From: an uncultured Parabacteroides sp.
GTDB taxonomy: Bacteria > Bacteroidota > Bacteroidia > Bacteroidales > Tannerellaceae
Reading direction: 5' to 3'
Assembly: GCA_944325335.1 (NCBI GenBank)
Contig: CALUZR010000043.1
Coordinates: 1-32,942, forward strand
DNA length: 32,942 nucleotides
The notes under the pieces are model-generated. The model was given only the letters and a program-made list of their open reading frames with translations, was not told the DNA's origin and did not search any database. Positions 25,183 through 32,942 of the stretch are shown here, in pieces. Each line of letters begins with the position of its first letter. Position 1 is the stretch's first letter. The position numbers and the translations under genes are program-made.

Positions 25183-27075
25183 TTATTCTAAATAGGTGTA
25201 TCCGTAGAGTCCTGAACGGTAATTGGAAAGGAACTCGCGGCCCTCTTCTGCTGAGATTGTGCCTTTCTTGACTGAAGAAGCTACCCAGACTTCGATGGAG
25301 CGCGCCATGCGTTTGGGGTTGAATTGCACGTATTCCAATACGTCGGCTACGGTCTCGCCCTCGATCACCTTATCGACCACATAATGGTCTCCCTTCACCT
25401 TGATATGTACGGCATTGGTATCGCCAAAGAGGTTGTGCATATCGCCCAATATTTCTTGATAAGCCCCGACGAGGAAGATACCAAAATAATAGTGTTCGCC
25501 AGCCTTGAGCTTATGTACTGGCAAGTGATAAGAGAAGTTGCGGGTCGAGATGAAGTTGTCGATCTTACCATCCGAGTCGCACGTGATATCCTGAAGCGTC
25601 GCGGACTTAGTGGGTTGCTCGTTCAACCGGCTAATCGGCATGACGGGGAATATCTGGTCGATCGCCCACGAGTCGGGCAATGATTGGAAGAGCGAGAAGT
25701 TACAGAAATACTTATCCGGCAAGAGCTTCGAGATCTTCTTCAGTTCGTCGGGCGCATGTTTCACGCTTTCGGCCATCTCGAACACGTCCCGGGCGATAGA
25801 CCAGAAGAGACGTTCCACTTGGGCCCGCGTGCGGAGGTCGAGTAATCCCAGATTGAAGAGTTCGAGCGCCTCTTCGCGGCATTGTACTGTATCGTGCCAA
25901 GTTTCAATCAGGCGCGGTTGGTTCAAGTTATCCCATAAATTATACAATTCGCGGACCAATTCATGTGCGTCCGGTTGAAGTTCTTCGTTCTCGTCGCATT
26001 GGGGCAGGTGCGTGCTGGCCAATGCTTCGATAATCAACACCGAGTGGTGTGCCGTGAGCGAGCGTCCCGATTCGATGATGATATTGGGCTGCTCCATATT
26101 GAATTTCTTGCATACGTCTGCAATGGATGAGACGGCATCGTTTACATATTCTTGGATGGAATAGTTCATGCTATTGCCACTCAGCGGAGAGCGTGTGCCA
26201 TCATAATCGACGCCCAATCCGCCACCCATATCGAAGAATTGGATATTGAATCCCATCTGCTTGAGTTGGACGTAGAATTGCGTAGCCTCGCGCAGGGCCG
26301 TCTTGACGCGGCGGATGTTGGTCACTTGGCTACCAATATGGAAATGGATCAGCTTCAGGCAATCCTTCAGGCCGCTTTCTTCCAAAAGCTCGAGGGCTTC
26401 GAGCACTTCGCTGGAGTTGAGTCCGAACTTACTTACGTCGCCTCCCGATTCTTCCCATTTTCCACTACCCGAGCTGGCCAGTTTGATGCGTATGCCGATG
26501 TTCGGCTTCACGTTCATCCGTTTGGCCAGTGTGGCGATGGTCTTCAGCTCCATCATCTTTTCTACGACGAGGAAGATCTGCCGTCCCATCTTTTGGGCTA
26601 ACAGAGCCAGTTCGATGTAGCTTTCGTCCTTATATCCGTTGCATACGATCATCGCATCGTTGTCGATATCAATCGAGAGGACGGCATGCAACTCGGGTTT
26701 CGAACCTGCTTCCAAGCCGATGTTGAACTTGTTCCCGTGGCTGGCAATCTCTTCTACGACGGGACGCATCTGGTTGACCTTGATAGGATAAATGATATAA
26801 TTCTTTGCCGTAAAACCGTATTCCTTGGCTGCGATGTCGAAGCAACTGGATATTTTCTCTATACGGTTGTGCAAGATGTCCGGAAACCGGAGCAAAACAG
26901 GTGCGGCTACATCTTGGATTTGTAGCTCTTCCATCAGTTCTTCCAAATCGATGAAAGGTCCGTCCACTTTGGGCTGTACGGCAACATGGCCTTTCTCATT
27001 AATCGAAAAGTAATTCAGTCCCCAACCGTTGATGTTGTAGAGTTCGACTGAATCTTCAATTTTCCATTTTCTCAT
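25183..27075 (-). CDS. speA: Biosynthetic arginine decarboxylase
   Basis: PLP enzyme that turns arginine into agmatine, the first step of the agmatine route to polyamines. The 630 residues match the family length. The PLP lysine lies in IIYPIKVNQMRP near 99. LKLIHFHIGSQVTNIRR near 245 and the glycine-rich phosphate loop FFDMGGGLGVDYDG near 285 are visible. The C-terminal motif region SWAIDQIFPVMPI is near 465. The protein starts MRKWKIEDSVELYNINGWG, as in other Bacteroidetes SpeA. It has its own promoter at 27130-27162, so it seems separate from the upstream yeiH-like gene. Confidence 0.95.
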   Translation of the reverse strand: MRKWKIEDSVELYNINGWGLNYFSINEKGHVAVQPKVDGPFIDLEELMEELQIQDVAAPVLLRFPDILHNRIEKISSCFDIAAKEYGFTAKNYIIYPIKVNQMRPVVEEIASHGNKFNIGLEAGSKPELHAVLSIDIDNDAMIVCNGYKDESYIELALLAQKMGRQIFLVVEKMMELKTIATLAKRMNVKPNIGIRIKLASSGSGKWEESGGDVSKFGLNSSEVLEALELLEESGLKDCLKLIHFHIGSQVTNIRRVKTALREATQFYVQLKQMGFNIQFFDMGGGLGVDYDGTRSPLSGNSMNYSIQEYVNDAVSSIADVCKKFNMEQPNIIIESGRSLTAHHSVLIIEALASTHLPQCDENEELQPDAHELVRELYNLWDNLNQPRLIETWHDTVQCREEALELFNLGLLDLRTRAQVERLFWSIARDVFEMAESVKHAPDELKKISKLLPDKYFCNFSLFQSLPDSWAIDQIFPVMPISRLNEQPTKSATLQDITCDSDGKIDNFISTRNFSYHLPVHKLKAGEHYYFGIFLVGAYQEILGDMHNLFGDTNAVHIKVKGDHYVVDKVIEGETVADVLEYVQFNPKRMARSIEVWVASSVKKGTISAEEGREFLSNYRSGLYGYTYLE

Positions 27076-27129
27076 TCTACTTCTTCTTCAATTTTAGAGG
27101 TAAAAAAAATGATATGATAAATAGCGGTT

Positions 27130-27162
27130 CAAATATACAAAATATTTTTGGATGCTACGCAA
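27130..27162 (-). promoter_or_regulatory. Promoter for speA
   Basis: On the minus strand: TTG (27162-27160), a 22-base spacer, then TATATTTG (27137-27130). The -7 box fits well; the spacer is slightly long. Confidence 0.5.
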
Positions 27163-27174
27163 GATAAAATTAGA

Positions 27175-28251
27175 TTATCCTTCAAACAAAGGCGTAATGA
27201 AATGAACCAATGCGTATCCTCCGCCTACGAGCCATACATATAATAGGGCGGCCAAGACGAAAGGCTTCGCTCCGGCTTGCTTGAATTTATCGAAGCTGGT
27301 GTCGGTGCCAAGGGCGGTCATGGCCATCGTAAGCATGAATGTGTCAATATATTCGATGGTTCCGTTAAGTGGAATTTCCTTCACGCTTTCTACATTAAAC
27401 AAATGTTGGAGGAGCGTGTTCAAGCAAATGATGCCAATAAATCCGAAGGCGAACCAAGGGATGGTGATCTTACTCTTTTCTACTTGTCCGTTCGCATCGC
27501 GCTTCTTCCGTCCGGCCAGGGCGAATCCCATGATCACTAACACTGGAGCCAAGAGCATGACGCGAATCATCTTGGTAATGGTCGCGGTACCGGCTATGCC
27601 CAATGTATCGGTCGGGTCCATCGCATTACCTGCACCCGCCACGTGCGCCACTTCATGCAACGTACTTCCTGTATAGATGGCTACTTCCGTATTGGTCAAT
27701 CCATCTAACCATCCCATGCGGTACATGATAGGATAGAGGAACATGGATATAGTTCCGAAGATAACCACCGTAGATACGGCTATGGCCGTTTTGTGTCCTT
27801 CGCACTTCACGACCGGTTCAGCTCCTAATACCGCGGCCGCTCCGCAAATCGCACTACCCGTAGAGGTCAATAGCGCGGTATCTTTGTCTATTTGCAAGAG
27901 TTTCCCTAAGAAAATACCTAAGAAGATGGTACCCCCTACAATAATGGTATCAATCAACACGGCTGGAAGTCCGACGGCCATGACTTGCGTTAATGTCAAG
28001 CGGAACCCATACAAGACGATACCCGCCCGCAGGATTTGCTTCGTACAAAACTTAATGCCTGGTACCCACGTCTCGGGCAAATGGTTCCGAAGGCTATTGG
28101 CATAAAGCATACCTAAGATAATACCTACGATGAGCGGGCTGAACGAAAGTTTCTTGACAAAGTCTAATTCCGCAATGTAGAAAGCCGAACAGGAGAATAG
28201 GGCAATCAACAAGATGCCATGCAATACATTTCCTCTTTTTTCGCTAAACAT
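27175..28251 (-). CDS. YeiH-family putative sulfate exporter
   Basis: 358 residues with about ten membrane helices. Family phrases include SFSPLIVGIILGMLYANSLR near 35, LTSTGSAICGAAAVLGAEPV near 130 and GSTLHEVAHVAGAGNAMDPT near 195. The family is annotated as sulfate export, but evidence for substrate is thin. It lies 15 bases downstream of rfbB on the same strand, so it may be carried on the rfb transcript although no link in function is obvious. Confidence 0.88.
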   Translation of the reverse strand: MFSEKRGNVLHGILLIALFSCSAFYIAELDFVKKLSFSPLIVGIILGMLYANSLRNHLPETWVPGIKFCTKQILRAGIVLYGFRLTLTQVMAVGLPAVLIDTIIVGGTIFLGIFLGKLLQIDKDTALLTSTGSAICGAAAVLGAEPVVKCEGHKTAIAVSTVVIFGTISMFLYPIMYRMGWLDGLTNTEVAIYTGSTLHEVAHVAGAGNAMDPTDTLGIAGTATITKMIRVMLLAPVLVIMGFALAGRKKRDANGQVEKSKITIPWFAFGFIGIICLNTLLQHLFNVESVKEIPLNGTIEYIDTFMLTMAMTALGTDTSFDKFKQAGAKPFVLAALLYVWLVGGGYALVHFITPLFEG

Positions 28252-28266
28252 ACTTCTTCACTTCCT

Positions 28267-29415
28267 TTATTTGATTTCCCGTCCTGCATACATGCGTTCG
28301 TAATAATTGACATAGTCGCCTCCGGTAATGGCTTCTACCCAATCTTGGTGTTCTAAATACCAGCGGATAGTCTTTACGATGCCCTCTTCGAAGCAAGTCT
28401 CCGGATACCAACCTAATTCGCGTTGGATTTTCGACGGATCGATGGCATAGCGTTGGTCGTGCCCGAGGCGGTCTTTGACGAAGGTAATCAGTTCGTCGTT
28501 GATCCAATCGATGGCGATTTCGCCTTGGGCATTGCGCTCTTGCTTTTTCAATACCGCGCGGTAGGCCGGATGCTCTTCCATCAATTGGCGGATGGTGCGG
28601 ATGGTGAGCTTCACGATTTCAAGGTTCGTCTTCTCGTTATGTCCGCCTACATTATATATATGGCCCGCGCGTCCTTGGTGCAACACAAGGTCGATGGCTT
28701 TGCAATGGTCTTCTACATAAAGCCAATCGCGCACGTTCGAACCATCGCCATAGACGGGGAGCGTCTTCCCTTCCAGGATGTTCTTGATGATGAGCGGGAT
28801 GAGCTTCTCTGGAAAATGGTACGGACCGTAATTGTTCGAGCACCGCGTGATGCTGATCGGCATCTTGTACGTATCTGAATAGGCACGGACAAAGAGGTCG
28901 GCACTCGTCTTTGAAGCGCTATACGGACTATGTGGGTCGAGTGGTGTCTCTTCGGTAAAATAGCCAGTGGCACCGAGGCTTCCATACACTTCATCGGTAG
29001 ATACTTGATGGAAGCGTACGCCTTCGCGCCAAGTCGGGTAGCCAGTCTCGTCTTTTCCCGTGACCCATGCCTCGCGTGCGGCGTCCAGGAGGTTTTGCGT
29101 CCCTAAGATGTTCGTTTCCAAGAAGAGTTGGGGATTCTCAATACTCCGGTCTACATGGCTCTCGGCCGCGAAGTTGACCACATAATCGAAGGCGTATGTC
29201 TTGAAAAGCTGGCGGGCAAGCGTCCGGTCGCCAATATTCCCTTTGACGAAGAAGCATCGCTCGTTATCGATGTCTTCCGCAATCGTCCCCAAGTTGCCGG
29301 CGTAGGTCAATAAATCCAATACGACGATGCGGATCTCTTCGTATTTTGCCAGCATGTATTTGATAAAGTTTGCCCCGATAAAGCCGGCGGCACCTGTAAC
29401 TAAGTAGGTCTTCAT
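28267..29415 (-). CDS. rfbB: dTDP-glucose 4,6-dehydratase
   Basis: Second enzyme of dTDP-L-rhamnose synthesis. The 382 residues form an extended short-chain dehydrogenase: NAD motif TGAAGFIGANF near 7, STDEVYGSLG near 140, the catalytic YSASK near 170 and RCSNNYGPYHFPEKLIPL near 195. It follows rfbC by 30 bases. The genes for the first and last steps (rfbA, rfbD) are not within this window. Confidence 0.95.
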   Translation of the reverse strand: MKTYLVTGAAGFIGANFIKYMLAKYEEIRIVVLDLLTYAGNLGTIAEDIDNERCFFVKGNIGDRTLARQLFKTYAFDYVVNFAAESHVDRSIENPQLFLETNILGTQNLLDAAREAWVTGKDETGYPTWREGVRFHQVSTDEVYGSLGATGYFTEETPLDPHSPYSASKTSADLFVRAYSDTYKMPISITRCSNNYGPYHFPEKLIPLIIKNILEGKTLPVYGDGSNVRDWLYVEDHCKAIDLVLHQGRAGHIYNVGGHNEKTNLEIVKLTIRTIRQLMEEHPAYRAVLKKQERNAQGEIAIDWINDELITFVKDRLGHDQRYAIDPSKIQRELGWYPETCFEEGIVKTIRWYLEHQDWVEAITGGDYVNYYERMYAGREIK

Positions 29416-29445
29416 CTTGTTAAATTGAAAGTTGAAAATGGAGAA

Positions 29446-29991
29446 TTAAAAGTGGAACGCGGATAAGAAGGGCGCCTTCAAATCCTTTTCGGAAAGGTTG
29501 AGTTGCTCGCCGGGTTCGATTTGCCAATCGATGCCAATCGCCGGGTCGTCATACCGGATGCCCTGTTCGGCCGAAGGCATATATATATTATCTACTTTGT
29601 AGGTAAAGATGGCCTCTTCGCTCAAGACATGGAAGCCATGGGCAAAACCGCGGGGGATAAACAACTGGCACTTATTCTCATCGGAGAGTTCTACGGCTAC
29701 ATGCTGTGCGAACGTAGGCGAATCTTTTCGTAGGTCGACCGCCACGTCGAGCACGCGTCCTTTGATCACCCGCACCAGCTTGGCTTGCGCATACGGAGCG
29801 GCTTGGAGATGCAATCCGCGCAAAACGCCCTTCGACGAGCGGGATTCGTTGTCTTGGATAAACACCGTCTGCCCCACGTGCGCATCAAACTCCTCCTGCT
29901 TGAAAGCTTCCATAAAATAGCCTCTCGCGTCGTTAAATACTTTAGGCTCAATAATCCATACCCCAGGGATGGAAGTTTCTGTGTACGTCAT
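29446..29991 (-). CDS. rfbC: dTDP-4-dehydrorhamnose 3,5-epimerase
   Basis: Third step of dTDP-L-rhamnose synthesis. The 181 residues form a cupin: FMEAFKQEEFDAHVG near 28, KGVLRGLHLQAAPYAQAKLV near 55 with the catalytic His, FIPRGFAHGFHVLSEEAIF near 112 and YDDPAIGIDW near 147. ATG 29991 gives the standard length. First gene of a run with rfbB and the YeiH-type transporter. I see no good -7 box just upstream. Confidence 0.94.
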   Translation of the reverse strand: MTYTETSIPGVWIIEPKVFNDARGYFMEAFKQEEFDAHVGQTVFIQDNESRSSKGVLRGLHLQAAPYAQAKLVRVIKGRVLDVAVDLRKDSPTFAQHVAVELSDENKCQLFIPRGFAHGFHVLSEEAIFTYKVDNIYMPSAEQGIRYDDPAIGIDWQIEPGEQLNLSEKDLKAPFLSAFHF

Positions 29992-30075
29992 TTCCTTTCA
30001 TTTTAAACAAAAACGTTGCAAAATAACCAATTTTCCGCGAGATAGAAAAATAATCCGGCCAGCTTTCCGAAAAAA

Positions 30076-30185
30076 CATGCCCATGGATCCGTAGAAACAT
30101 AGTTATGAATGAAAGGAAACATAGTTATAAACGCGTCCGTTCATGCCTATAAATCTGCTCAAGCATAGGCATGAATTTTAGCCAA
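30076..30185. repeat. Intergenic 5 x 22-base periodic array (array F)
   Basis: Units begin at 30076, 30098, 30120, 30142 and 30164, exactly 22 bases apart. Each opens with the core CAT(A/G)(C/G)NNAT(A/G)(A/G)A. Unit 2 contains the dyad CATA-GT-TATG. Units 4 and 5 pair with each other through a perfect 11-base stem (TTCATGCCTAT 30140-30150 with ATAGGCATGAA 30165-30175). It lies in the divergent gap between rfbC and the tRNA genes. Bases 29992-30075 hold nothing else I can identify. Confidence 0.85.
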
Positions 30186-30219
30186 TTAAAAGAAGAAAGA
30201 AGAAAAAGGGGCGGAAATA

Positions 30220-30252
30220 TTTGGTAGAATTGAAACTATTTCCTTATCTTTG
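30220..30252 (+). promoter_or_regulatory. Promoter for the tRNA-Cys pair
   Basis: TTTG (30220-30223), a 21-base spacer, then TATCTTTG (30245-30252), 18 bases before the first tRNA. A good match to the Bacteroidetes pattern. Confidence 0.7.
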
Positions 30253-30270
30253 CACTCGCAAAAGCGAAAT

Positions 30271-30342
30271 GGTTCCTTGGATGAGTGGCTTAGTCAGCGG
30301 TCTGCAAAACCGCGTACGGCGGTTCGAATCCGCCAGGGACCT
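30271..30342 (+). tRNA. tRNA-Cys (GCA), copy 1
   Basis: A 72-base cloverleaf. Acceptor GGTTCCT pairs with AGGGACC (one T-G wobble). The anticodon stem is GCGGT/ACCGC with loop CTGCAAA, giving anticodon GCA. The T arm is GGCGGTTCGAATCCGCC. The discriminator is T, the usual Cys identity base. No CCA is encoded. The second copy begins 15 bases downstream. Confidence 0.93.
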
Positions 30343-30357
30343 CTTGAGAACAAATCC

Positions 30358-30429
30358 GGTACCTTGGATGAGTGGCTTAGTCAGCGGTCTGCAAAACCGT
30401 GTACGGCGGTTCGAATCCGCCAGGTACCT
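30358..30429 (+). tRNA. tRNA-Cys (GCA), copy 2
   Basis: A tandem copy, 72 bases, same anticodon GCA and discriminator T. It differs from copy 1 by acceptor GGTACCT with AGGTACC, where the fourth pair is A-T in place of the T-G wobble, and by a G-T pair closing the anticodon stem. Both changes keep the cloverleaf. It should be on the same transcript as copy 1. Confidence 0.93.
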
Positions 30430-30480
30430 CAATAGATTTCTTTCATCATTTTAATATTTAATATTGATTAAACTTCGAGA

Positions 30481-30504
30481 AAGCCTTGCGTGAGCAGGGC
30501 TTTT
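30481..30504 (+). terminator. Rho-independent terminator after the tRNA pair
   Basis: AAGCCTTGC (30481-30489), loop GTGA, then GCAGGGCTT with a short T tract, about 50 bases after the second tRNA. Confidence 0.75.
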
Positions 30505-30517
30505 CTTGTATAGAAAC

Positions 30518-30548
30518 TTGCAAGATCTATAAAAATCTTTTACTTTTG
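30518..30548 (+). promoter_or_regulatory. Promoter for the GH20 gene
   Basis: TTG (30518-30520), a 20-base spacer, TACTTTTG (30541-30548). ATG 30574 follows 25 bases later. Confidence 0.6.
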
Positions 30549-30573
30549 TGGGAAATTTTAATCTATCAATTCA

Positions 30574-32553
30574 ATGAAAATACATTATGGCGGGCTGCTA
30601 TACGCGGCCTTATTCTTTCTTCCGGCATCGATGCATGCGGAAAAAAATGCGAAACCGTTCGTAATCCCTGAGTTACAAGAATGGAAAGGGCAGGAGGGGG
30701 ATTTCGTCCCTTCGGCTACGACCCGTATCGTTTATGCAAGCAAAGACGCGGATGCGGCTCGTATCGCCCAGCAATTTGCGGATGATTATGAGACAATGTT
30801 CGGGCAACGCCTCGCGGTGGTCGAGGGGCGTTCGTCGAAAGGGGATTTTGTCCTTTCACTTTCTTCGGATAAACGTCTGGGCGAAGAGGGCTACACGATG
30901 AACGTGAAAGACCGTGTTTACCTTTCGTCTCCTACGGTAAAAGGGTTGTTTTGGGCGACGCGTACCGTCCTTCAGATTGCCGAGCAAAACGAAGACCGTT
31001 CGCTTCCGAAAGGATTAGCCCGTGATTATCCAGATTATGGCATCCGTGGCTTTATGATGGATTGCGGACGTAAGTACATCCCGATGCGTTATCTGCGCGA
31101 TTACGTCAAGATGATGGCCTATTATAAGATGAATACGCTCCAAGTCCATCTGAACGATAATGGGTTTAAGCAGTATTTCGAGCACGATTGGAATAAGACC
31201 TACGCGGCTTTCCGCTTAGAGTGCGAGACGTTCCCCGGACTCACGGCGCGCGATGGCTATTATACGAAGCAGGAGTTCATCGCCTTGCAGCAACTGGGCG
31301 ATAGCTTGGGCGTGGAGATTATCCCGGAGATCGACGTGCCGGCACACTCGCTTTCCCTCTCGCATTACCGCCCGGAATTGGGAAGCCAGAAGTATGGCAT
31401 GGACCATCTGGACCTCTTCAATCCTTCGCTCTATGGCTTTGTCGATTCCCTTTTCCGTGAATATTTGGAAGGGCCGAACCCTGTCTTCCGCGGCAAACGG
31501 GTACACGTCGGGACCGATGAGTATTCGAACAAAGACCAGGCAGTAGTCGAGAAGTTCCGCGCCTTTACGGACCATTGCATCCGCTTGGTGGAAGGTTTCG
31601 GCAAGCAGGCTTGCGTATGGGGCGCTTTGACCCATGCAAAGGGAACGACTCTCGTGAAGTCGGATAATGTCCTGATGAGTGCGTGGTATAATGGCTATGC
31701 CGATCCGAAGGAGATGGTAAAGCAGGGCTACGACTTGATTAGCATTCCGGATGGTTGGTTGTATATCGTCCCGGCGGCTGGTTATTATTATGATTACCTG
31801 AATACGGAAAAGCTTTATAAGGAATGGACGCCGGCCGTGGTGGGCGATGTCGTATTCCCGGAAAAGGACGAAAAGATAAAGGGCGGTATGTTTGCCGTAT
31901 GGAACGACCATGTGGGCAATGGCATCTCCCCGCAAGATATCCATTATCGTATGTTCCCCGCTTTGCAAACGTTGGCGGTAAAGATGTGGACAGGCAAGGA
32001 TTGCACCGTCCCGTATGAATCGTTCGATAAGACGCGCCTGACCCTCAGCGAAGCGCCGGGCTTGAACGTAGCGGGCCGTATCGGTTTGGAACCGCGCGCC
32101 GTCTACCATGCCGAGAGCTTGCAGCCAGGGCAAAAGACGGGCATCCGCCAGATAGGATACCAATATACGGTGACGTTCGATGTGAAATCGGCGAAAGAGG
32201 AGCCTGGCACGGAGCTGTTCCGCTCGCCGGATGCCGTCTTCTATCTGTCCGACCCCGTTTCCGGACGCTTGGCTTTTGCCCGCGACGGTTATCTGAACGT
32301 GTTCAATTACCAATTCTATCCGGGCGAGCAGGCCGAGGTTTCCATCCAAGGCGATGAGAAGTCGACCAGCCTCTATATCAATGGCAAGTTACAGGAAGAG
32401 ATGAACATCAAGAAGCTCTACTTCAACGGTGGCAAAGATTCGATGAACTACGTCCGCACCTTGGTCTTCCCGCTTGAAAAAGCAGGCGACTTCAAGAGTA
32501 CGATTACCAACGTGGAAGTGTTGAACTACTTGAAAGTGGCAAAAGGGGAATAA
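30574..32553 (+). CDS. Secreted GH20 beta-N-acetylhexosaminidase
   Basis: Removes terminal GlcNAc or GalNAc from glycans in the periplasm or at the cell surface. The 659 residues begin with a signal peptide (MKIHYGGLLYAALFFLPASMHA). An N-terminal GH20b-like domain (about 28-150) precedes the catalytic barrel (about 155-480). The Asp-Glu pair is in RVHVGTDEYSNKDQ near 311-312, and IIPEIDVPAHSLSLSHYRPE near 250 is another family motif. A C-terminal beta-sandwich, probably laminin G-like, spans about 520-655 (SLYINGKLQEEMNIKKLYFN). No transport or regulatory genes adjoin it, so it is not part of a visible polysaccharide utilisation locus. Confidence 0.92.
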   Translation: MKIHYGGLLYAALFFLPASMHAEKNAKPFVIPELQEWKGQEGDFVPSATTRIVYASKDADAARIAQQFADDYETMFGQRLAVVEGRSSKGDFVLSLSSDKRLGEEGYTMNVKDRVYLSSPTVKGLFWATRTVLQIAEQNEDRSLPKGLARDYPDYGIRGFMMDCGRKYIPMRYLRDYVKMMAYYKMNTLQVHLNDNGFKQYFEHDWNKTYAAFRLECETFPGLTARDGYYTKQEFIALQQLGDSLGVEIIPEIDVPAHSLSLSHYRPELGSQKYGMDHLDLFNPSLYGFVDSLFREYLEGPNPVFRGKRVHVGTDEYSNKDQAVVEKFRAFTDHCIRLVEGFGKQACVWGALTHAKGTTLVKSDNVLMSAWYNGYADPKEMVKQGYDLISIPDGWLYIVPAAGYYYDYLNTEKLYKEWTPAVVGDVVFPEKDEKIKGGMFAVWNDHVGNGISPQDIHYRMFPALQTLAVKMWTGKDCTVPYESFDKTRLTLSEAPGLNVAGRIGLEPRAVYHAESLQPGQKTGIRQIGYQYTVTFDVKSAKEEPGTELFRSPDAVFYLSDPVSGRLAFARDGYLNVFNYQFYPGEQAEVSIQGDEKSTSLYINGKLQEEMNIKKLYFNGGKDSMNYVRTLVFPLEKAGDFKSTITNVEVLNYLKVAKGE

Positions 32554-32570
32554 AAAATCCACCTTATCTA

Positions 32571-32601
32571 TTGTTTGGAAAAGAAATAAGTTTTACCTTT
32601 G
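32571..32601 (+). promoter_or_regulatory. Promoter upstream of the AGCA microsatellite
   Basis: TTG (32571-32573), a 20-base spacer, then TACCTTTG (32594-32601). Transcription would start near 32608, shortly before ATG 32624, and run into the microsatellite. Confidence 0.6.
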
Positions 32602-32700
32602 GCACCAACAAACAAAGCATGAAATGATAGGCACTTGCAAAACATATCGCACATTAACATCTTTTACCGGGAATTTCTTGGTGAAAGACGATAATATGTT

Positions 32701-32765
<65 letters not shown>

Positions 32766-32794
32766 TAGACTATAAGCAAATAATTCACGACGCG

Positions 32795-32836
32795 AAAGCC
32801 CGTGTGCGGAGCGCAAGCTCTGTGCACGGGCTTTTT
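32795..32836 (+). terminator. Strong rho-independent terminator
   Basis: AAAGCCCGTG (32795-32804) pairs perfectly with CACGGGCTTT (32825-32834), with an inner GAGC-GCAA-GCTC hairpin and a T tract. It lies 30 bases after the microsatellite. Confidence 0.88.
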
Positions 32837-32910
32837 GCGTCTTATTGTATAACTTTTAACCCCATTATGGGTCAGCGGAAAATTTATGTGGATAAGAGGA
32901 GTAAAAGTTG

Positions 32911-32918
32911 TACCTTTG
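32911..32918 (+). promoter_or_regulatory. Promoter -7 box near the window end
   Basis: TACCTTTG matching TAnnTTTG; -33 is unclear. It should drive a gene that begins at or beyond the window end. Confidence 0.5.
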
Positions 32919-32922
32919 TCGC

Positions 32923-32942
32923 ATGAATGAATCCGTTTTATA
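32923..32942 (+). CDS. Possible start of a gene, cut by the window end
   Basis: ATG 32923 opens a frame MNESVL that runs off the window. It begins 5 bases after a -7 box, so the mRNA would be nearly leaderless if this is the true start. Nothing more can be said from 20 bases. Confidence 0.25.

Noticed and set aside
29417..29460. A/G-rich, GAAAA-like tract before the rfbB start
   Set aside because: Such low-complexity tracts are frequent in Bacteroidales gaps; there is no fixed period or dyad like the arrays.
30221..30454. Short frame with two near-identical peptide repeats
   Set aside because: The repeats are the two tRNA-Cys genes read as protein.

Overview
The window is chromosomal DNA from a member of the Bacteroidales, most like Parabacteroides or a close relative (genus tentative). 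The evidence is the set of Bacteroidetes-type genes (Fkp, DUF5063, DUF4153, DUF4469/HU-like, CotH lipoprotein, a protein with a type IX secretion C-terminal domain) and repeated Bacteroidetes promoter -7 boxes of the form TAnnTTTG just upstream of genes. Most genes are housekeeping or central metabolism. I see no prophage, conjugative element, intact insertion sequence or CRISPR array.

Layout. 1-6440, minus strand: lolA (partial), ftsK, a CotH-family lipoprotein and an AspT/YidE-type transporter. 6572-8593: a broken type IX-secreted GLUG-like gene, preceded by about 700 bases without a gene that hold a candidate structured RNA, a repeat array and the manA terminator. 8594-11727, minus: manA and glgB. 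12107-14414, minus: DUF5063, an RNase D-like exonuclease and an RlmI-like methyltransferase, tightly packed. 14515-16748, minus: an SGNH hydrolase coupled to a DUF4153 membrane protein. 17026-23069, plus: fkp (GDP-fucose salvage), lemA, an M48 protease, an AlkZ-related protein and a DUF4469 DNA-binding protein. 23271-23863, minus: a PIN toxin-like gene with an overlapping 56-residue partner. 23977-25113, plus: a membrane acyltransferase-like protein. 25183-29991, minus: speA, a YeiH-type transporter, rfbB and rfbC. 30271-32553, plus: two tandem tRNA-Cys genes and a GH20 hexosaminidase. The end holds a promoter, a 16-copy AGCA microsatellite, a strong terminator and the start of another gene.

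The most striking signal is not a gene. At least five intergenic gaps (about 3055-3149, 8347-8493, 11829-12106, 23083-23195 and 30076-30185) each carry a short array with a strictly constant period. The period belongs to the locus (21, 22, 41-42 as paired 20-21 units, 23 and 22 bases). The unit sequence differs completely from locus to locus, yet the design is the same: four or five units (about 13 half-units in one case) of roughly two DNA helical turns, usually with internal dyad symmetry. They lie in co-directional, convergent and divergent gaps. They look like one class of element defined by architecture rather than sequence. I know of no described family that matches, though I could not search.

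The other two leads are a minus-strand RNA at about 7940-8150 with mutually exclusive stems ending in a U tract, and the AGCA microsatellite sitting between its own promoter and terminator.
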